Below, one piece after another: positions 7,076 to 9,668 of a DNA stretch of 9,668 nt. The translations under genes and the position numbers were made by a program. A model generated the notes under the pieces. That model made no database searches and was not told the origin of the DNA. It saw only the letters and a program-made list of their open reading frames with translations. The DNA is taken from assembly GCA_011390385.1 (NCBI GenBank), contig JAABSN010000123.1, forward strand, positions 1 to 9,668, read 5' to 3'. Every line of letters begins with the position of its first letter. Position 1 is the stretch's first letter. Source of the DNA: Thioalkalivibrio nitratireducens (lineage in GTDB: Bacteria > Pseudomonadota > Gammaproteobacteria > Ectothiorhodospirales > Ectothiorhodospiraceae).

Positions 7076-7106
7076 CATCGCATGTTTCCCTGGGAAACAT
7101 GCGATG
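7076..7106. promoter_or_regulatory. Perfect 31-bp palindrome between folB and panB-like gene
   Basis: catcgcatgtttccc (7076-7090) and gggaaacatgcgatg (7092-7106) are perfect 15-base arms around a single T. The element is 52 bases past the folB stop and 143 bases before the PanB-like ATG. It contains TGTTTC-N5-GAAACA, which recurs in the palindrome at 9297-9327. There is no T run on either side, so a classical terminator is unlikely. It may be an operator or an RNA hairpin governing processing between folB and panB. Confidence 0.7.
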
Positions 7107-7158
7107 GGCCTAGAGAAACACATGGCGTCCGTCGGCTGTCGCGCGTCACTCGGCCCTT

Positions 7159-7518
7159 CTATCGATGCCATTGATCGGAAATTTCCACGTAATCACACTT
7201 TGCGTGAATGGGTGGCTTGACCTTGCGCAGCCGCACTTCGAGATGGCTTACCTCGGGAAAGCAATTCATCAGATTTGTTCCGATTCTGGCGAGGAGTGTT
7301 TCAATCAGATGCACGGGTTCACCTCCCATCACTTCCTCCACAACCTGGCTTGCCGGGCCATAATCGAGGGTATCCTGAAGCCTGTCCGTGCGTCCCGCGA
7401 GGGCGAGGTCGGTCCTGAAAAGAAGGTCTATCTCGATGTCGTTTCCGACTTCCCGCTCGAAATCAAAGTATCCATGCCGGCAGCGAAAAGAAAGGTTTTT
7501 TACCACTAGCGTTCCCAT
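7159..7518 (-). CDS. folB: Dihydroneopterin aldolase family protein
   Basis: 119 residues, the normal size for FolB, which cleaves 7,8-dihydroneopterin to 6-hydroxymethyl-dihydropterin and glycolaldehyde in folate synthesis (cytoplasmic; the family forms octamers). Compared with the Staphylococcus aureus enzyme from memory, the catalytic and binding residues are kept: Glu21 in HGYFDFERE, Tyr53 in DTLDYG, Glu73 in LIETLLARI, and Lys99 in LRKVKPPI. GRTD (42-45) is also shared. The start has GGAG eight bases upstream. Just before it is a 52-codon ORF ending three bases from this ATG. Unlike usual folB genes it has no folK, folP or plsY neighbour, and it heads a - strand run toward the PanB-like and CNB genes with a 225-base gap holding a perfect palindrome. 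It may be a second FolB paralogue dedicated to this cluster rather than the house-keeping copy. Confidence 0.9.
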   Translation of the reverse strand: MGTLVVKNLSFRCRHGYFDFEREVGNDIEIDLLFRTDLALAGRTDRLQDTLDYGPASQVVEEVMGGEPVHLIETLLARIGTNLMNCFPEVSHLEVRLRKVKPPIHAKCDYVEISDQWHR

Positions 7519-7521
7519 TAC

Positions 7522-7680
7522 CTACTCTCCAGAGTCATATTCGATCATCTTCTTCTGGCCCTTGTGCGGACGTTTCCGATATGCTGGCGTGCTGTGTCCA
7601 ACCAGCGTTTCCCGATGACCACTTTCAATAATCATGCCAGGGAGCTTCCCACCTCGTTCCGCCACATCGTCCCCCGACAT
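7522..7680 (-). CDS. Small hypothetical protein, 52 residues, coupled to folB
   Basis: A - strand frame from ATG at 7680 to TAG at 7522-7524 encodes 52 residues, beginning MSGDDVAERGGK and ending KKMIEYDSGE. The C-terminal half is strongly basic (RKRPHKGQKK, about 35-44). An AAGGG lies seven bases upstream of the ATG, and an in-frame TAA sits five codons before it. The stop is only three bases from the folB ATG, and the folB ribosome site lies inside this frame's end, an arrangement typical of translationally coupled genes. I do not recognise the sequence, and no membrane segment or known motif is visible. The basic tail would suit nucleic-acid or anion binding, which is speculative. It could also be a chance frame; the spacing and ribosome site are the main support. 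Confidence 0.45.
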   Translation of the reverse strand: MSGDDVAERGGKLPGMIIESGHRETLVGHSTPAYRKRPHKGQKKMIEYDSGE

Positions 7681-7801
7681 TCGCGCGCCCTTTTACGCGG
7701 ACCGAAACCACCGCATCGGCCCCAATCAACGTCTCGGGAAATCCTGATTAAACCATCGTGGCGAGATGCACAGCCTTGGCTTCGCTCAGCCTTCGGATCA
7801 A

Positions 7802-8005
7802 TCGGGGAACCTGATTAGCACGAATGCTCCGCAAGCCGGACTCGCGCATGAATTCACCCCGTCATTGCGAGCGCAGCGCGGCAATCCAAATGGCTCAGCA
7901 GAAACCAACGTGGGTTGGATCGCCACGTCGCTTCGCTCCTCGCGATGACGCCTTGGGCCTTAATTTTCCGATCTGCGGAGCATTCGTGCTAATCAGGTCG
8001 GGGAA
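7802..8005. mobile_element. MITE-like element with 24-bp terminal inverted repeats and 8-bp target duplication
   Basis: The element spans 7810-7997 (188 bp). Its ends are perfect 24-base inverted repeats: cctgattagcacgaatgctc and four more bases at 7810-7833, matched at 7974-7997. Immediately outside both ends is the same octamer tcggggaa (7802-7809 and 7998-8005), as expected for a target site duplicated on insertion. It carries no transposase or other gene, so it would be mobilised in trans. Inside is a second, shorter palindromic repeat (7861-7949). The feature coordinates include the duplications. Joining the flanks at a single tcggggaa copy rebuilds an uninterrupted ancestral spacer. Confidence 0.85.
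7861..7949. repeat. Dispersed 'gtcattgcgag' palindrome nested inside the MITE-like element
   Basis: The left arm 7861-7889 begins gtcattgcgagcgcagcg and ends ggcaatccaa. The right arm 7915-7949 is its imperfect reverse complement (ttggatcgcc...cgcgatgac). A third copy of the arm lies at 26-54 at the window start. The nesting suggests either that this repeat inserted into the MITE or that the MITE carries it as its core. Confidence 0.75.
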
Positions 8006-8412
8006 TGCTCTCGGCGTTTCCTGCATGAGTCCCGTGCCGTGCTCGCTCATGACGAAACCTTTTGGTCAACGCCTCCCTGGGTTGGGCCCTCAGGTAGCCG
8101 GACAAAGCCGACGCTTGGGGTTGCCGGCGTTCTGCTCGGTTGCCCGATTTTTTCCACGCCCTGAGCTCCGGTTTATTATAACGGGCCGACAAGGACTTTT
8201 TGCAACAGGGATTGGTGACTGCGCCAACGGCTGGCGCCGGGTGTGAGGTCGAGTGCCGGCCGGAGTCGTCTCGATTTCCCGACTGACTGGTCAGAACTCA
8301 CGTCCAATCTTGCCGCACGTCCACGAGGGTGCTGGATGTGGCGGAGCATGGCTTGAGGTACATCTCTACAAGTGTGCCGACGAGACGCCCCGTGGAGACA
8401 GGTTTCCCGCCA
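8006..8412. other. Intergenic region between the MITE and the DJ-1/PfpI gene
   Basis: No gene is supported here. Contents are a possible - strand promoter (8175-8205), a small hairpin gcgcca-acggc-tggcgc (8221-8237) and short spurious frames. The frame 8253-8522 on the + strand overlaps the end of the DJ-1/PfpI gene antisense. No T-tailed terminator for the DJ-1/PfpI gene was found. Confidence 0.5.
8175..8205 (-). promoter_or_regulatory. Candidate sigma-70 promoter reading toward folB
   Basis: On the - strand TTGCAA (8205-8200) and a perfect TATAAT (8180-8175) are 19 bases apart, two more than the optimum. The transcript would run through the MITE-like element toward the 52-codon ORF and folB, about 500 bases on. 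It may be the original promoter of the folB run, now separated from it by the insertion. Confidence 0.35.
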
Positions 8413-9024
8413 TCATGGTGTGGGGTCACGATAGGCATATTCCATATGCCGGGCGGTGCTTCGTGCTACGTCCTCACCGAAATACGAGGCTACCACCCCT
8501 AACGCCATGTCAATACCGGTAGAGATCCCAGCAGATGTGTAAACGTGGCCGTCCTGAACGAAGCGCTTGCCCTCTTCAACCTGAACCGAAGGGAACGAGT
8601 CGCGCATCCAATCAACAGAGTGCCTGTGGATCGTGGCCTTGCGGCCATCCAGCAAACCCGCAAAGCCCAGCAGCATGGATCCCGTGCATACGGACGTCAG
8701 GCGTGCCGCATCCCCGCCACGCTCGCGCAACCAGTCCAGAAGCACAGTGTTCTCGACTTCCCGGCGGGTACCCCGGCCCCCGGGAACCACCAGAACGTCG
8801 AGCCGCGGACAATCCTGAAAGGTATGGTGCGGCAATACGGCCAGGCCACCGCTCGCCAGGCACGGCCCCGGTTTCTGCGCCACGAGCACGACCTCGAAAG
8901 GTGACTCTTCCTCCCAACGACGAGCCTCGTTGATTCTGGTAGCCGAGAAGACTTCGAAAGGCCCACAGAAGTCCAGCACCTCAATATCGTCAAATACGAG
9001 GATACCAACCCGCTTGCGATCCAT
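8413..9024 (-). CDS. DJ-1/PfpI family protein, isonitrile hydratase/GlxA-like domain
   Basis: 203 residues of the DJ-1/PfpI class-I glutamine-amidotransferase-like fold. VGILVFDDIEVLDFCGPFEVF (about 6-26) is the N-terminal strand-loop with the conserved acid. LDVLVVPGG (75-83) precedes the oxyanion region. SVCTGSMLLGFAGLLDGRKAT (111-131) is the nucleophile elbow with Cys113. DGHVYTSAGISTGIDMAL (158-175) and RHMEYAYRDP close the domain. The pattern resembles isonitrile hydratase InhA and the N-terminal half of GlxA-type regulators, but no AraC-type DNA-binding domain follows, so a small enzyme or stress protein is more likely than a regulator. The start at 9024 has GGGAG eight bases upstream; in-frame ATGs at 9093 and 9081 would add residues outside the domain. 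It is separated from neighbours by long spacers, so it is probably transcribed alone. The substrate is unknown. Confidence 0.88.
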   Translation of the reverse strand: MDRKRVGILVFDDIEVLDFCGPFEVFSATRINEARRWEEESPFEVVLVAQKPGPCLASGGLAVLPHHTFQDCPRLDVLVVPGGRGTRREVENTVLLDWLRERGGDAARLTSVCTGSMLLGFAGLLDGRKATIHRHSVDWMRDSFPSVQVEEGKRFVQDGHVYTSAGISTGIDMALGVVASYFGEDVARSTARHMEYAYRDPTP

Positions 9025-9425
9025 GTGCGCGTCTCCCGGAAACGTGGCGTGCGAAATTTGTACGGCACCGACCCCAGTCATGCGAGATCCCATGGAAACA
9101 TGAAGACATTGCCGGATTTGCCGTTGAACCGGACGCCACCATCGCGCCGGACCGCTTGCGGAACCAGGGGTTAAACGGCAACACGGCGGTCAATTGATCG
9201 TTATCGAGACATCGACTCGCGCACTTGCCTGGAACATGACCCGAGGGATGGCCGGAGATGGCCGAACAGTCAGACGATGCACCGGTGATCGCCCAGCATG
9301 CTGTGTTTCTGTCGGAAACACAGCATGTGTTCCAATCGAAACGGCGAATCGCTGAAATCCCCACGCATCGATCCTCCGCTGGCCTTTATTCGGCCATCGA
9401 CCAGCGACCGGGAACCCCCACCCAG
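9025..9425. other. Intergenic region between Sel1 gene and DJ-1/PfpI gene
   Basis: Four hundred bases without a credible gene. The only structure noted is the hairpin at 9297-9327. No strong -35/-10 pair for the DJ-1/PfpI gene was recognised. Overlapping - strand frames (8990-9364, 9190-9429) have no ribosome sites or recognisable protein features. Confidence 0.5.
9297..9327. promoter_or_regulatory. Hairpin/palindrome sharing TGTTTC-N5-GAAACA with the 7076-7106 element
   Basis: catgctgtgtttc (9297-9309) and gaaacacagcatg (9315-9327) are perfect 13-base arms around tgtcg. The core TGTTTC-N5-GAAACA is identical in sequence and spacing to that at 7083-7099, while the outer arms differ yet still pair. 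It lies 98 bases after the Sel1-gene stop and about 270 bases before the DJ-1/PfpI ATG. No T run follows in either direction. Confidence 0.6.
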
Positions 9426-9668
9426 TCAATCGTCAGCGAGCCCGGCCTGACGACGGCGCTGCTGATAAAGCCACTCCGACGAACGATGACGTGCTTCCGA
9501 GACCTGGGCCGCATCCAGCTCCGATTCCATCTGGAGTCGGAGCTGATTGCCGAGATCATCACCCTCAGCGGCCGCGAGGTTGAACCATTTCAGCGCCTCG
9601 ACGGGATCCGATTCCACTCCGACACCGCGGAGATACATCACTCCCAGCCACCCCTGCATCTGCCGGTT
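9426..9668 (-). CDS. Sel1-like repeat protein, C-terminal part (cut by window edge)
   Basis: Eighty codons are visible, and the frame stays open through the right edge, so the start lies outside the window. One Sel1 (TPR-like) repeat is clear: QGWLGVMYLRGVGVESDPVE followed by ALKWFNLAAAEGD. Its conserved LG.MY..G.GV, A..WF..AA and G positions are intact. The repeat is followed by a charged helical tail with alternating Glu/Arg, ending RRRQAGLADD. Sel1 repeats form helical solenoids that mediate protein-protein contacts. Without the N-terminus, a signal peptide or the repeat number cannot be judged. There is no sign of a functional link to the folate genes. Confidence 0.82.
   Translation of the reverse strand, partial: NRQMQGWLGVMYLRGVGVESDPVEALKWFNLAAAEGDDLGNQLRLQMESELDAAQVSEARHRSSEWLYQQRRRQAGLADD

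Noticed and set aside
7741..7817. Short direct repeat cctgatta (7743-7750 and 7810-7817) as a second MITE end
   Set aside because: Only eight bases match before the similarity fades, and there is no partner end or flanking duplication for the 7743 copy.
7895..8050. 51-codon - strand ORF starting MSEHGTGLMQ with AAAGG seven bases upstream
   Set aside because: Two thirds of it lies inside the MITE-like element. Restoring the pre-insertion site leaves only 18 codons before a stop, and no similarity is recognised.
8221..8237. Hairpin gcgcca-acggc-tggcgc as terminator of the DJ-1/PfpI gene
   Set aside because: The stem is only six pairs, it lies about 180 bases past the stop, and no T run follows on the - strand.
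1..9668. CRISPR array, phage genes or defence cassette
   Set aside because: No regularly spaced repeats and no nuclease, integrase, capsid or toxin-type sequences were seen in any credible frame.

Overview
The window looks like part of a proteobacterial chromosome, most likely a gammaproteobacterium. The evidence is one RpoN (sigma-54) type -24/-12 promoter, Shine-Dalgarno-led genes, and intergenic palindromic repeats of the 'gtcattgcgag...ggcaatcc' kind common in proteobacterial genomes. The genus cannot be fixed from this sequence. No rRNA, tRNA, CRISPR array, phage gene or transposase gene was seen.

Layout. Only one gene lies on the + strand: fhs, formate-tetrahydrofolate ligase (699-2375). 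It sits behind a 640-base leader with a consensus sigma-54 promoter (404-420) and is followed by a strong intrinsic terminator (2619-2655). Everything else is on the - strand, so fhs converges on the rest. Read 5' to 3' on the - strand from the right edge, the order is: a Sel1-repeat protein cut by the window edge (9668-9426); a stand-alone DJ-1/PfpI protein (9024-8413); an intergenic stretch holding a 188-bp MITE-like element (7810-7997, 8-bp target duplication); a 52-codon small ORF (7680-7522) whose stop is 3 bases from folB; a FolB-type dihydroneopterin aldolase (7518-7159); a divergent PanB-family ketopantoate hydroxymethyltransferase homologue (6933-6046); a DNA-binding-domain-free cyclic-nucleotide-binding-fold protein (6031-5558); a 110-bp palindromic repeat; a TauE/SafE permease (5068-4304); and a GcvT/DmdA-family folate-dependent aminomethyltransferase homologue (4230-3085).

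How the genes may work together. Four of the enzymes touch tetrahydrofolate (THF) one-carbon chemistry. Fhs loads formate onto THF, GcvT-family proteins move a methyl or methylene group to THF, PanB-family proteins spend methylene-THF, and FolB makes the pterin precursor of folate. No gcvH, gcvP, panC, folK or folP is beside them, so this is neither a glycine-cleavage, a pantothenate nor a standard folate operon. With the TauE/SafE carrier (a family that includes sulfite and organosulfonate exporters) and an orphan sensory CNB protein, the set could be a specialised C1-folate module, perhaps for methylated or sulfonated compounds. That last step is inference.

Regulatory and structural DNA is unusually rich: the sigma-54 promoter with an upstream dyad, two separate hairpins sharing TGTTTC-N5-GAAACA, the MITE, the 110-bp palindrome, and two small tandem duplications, one of them starting on the fhs stop codon.
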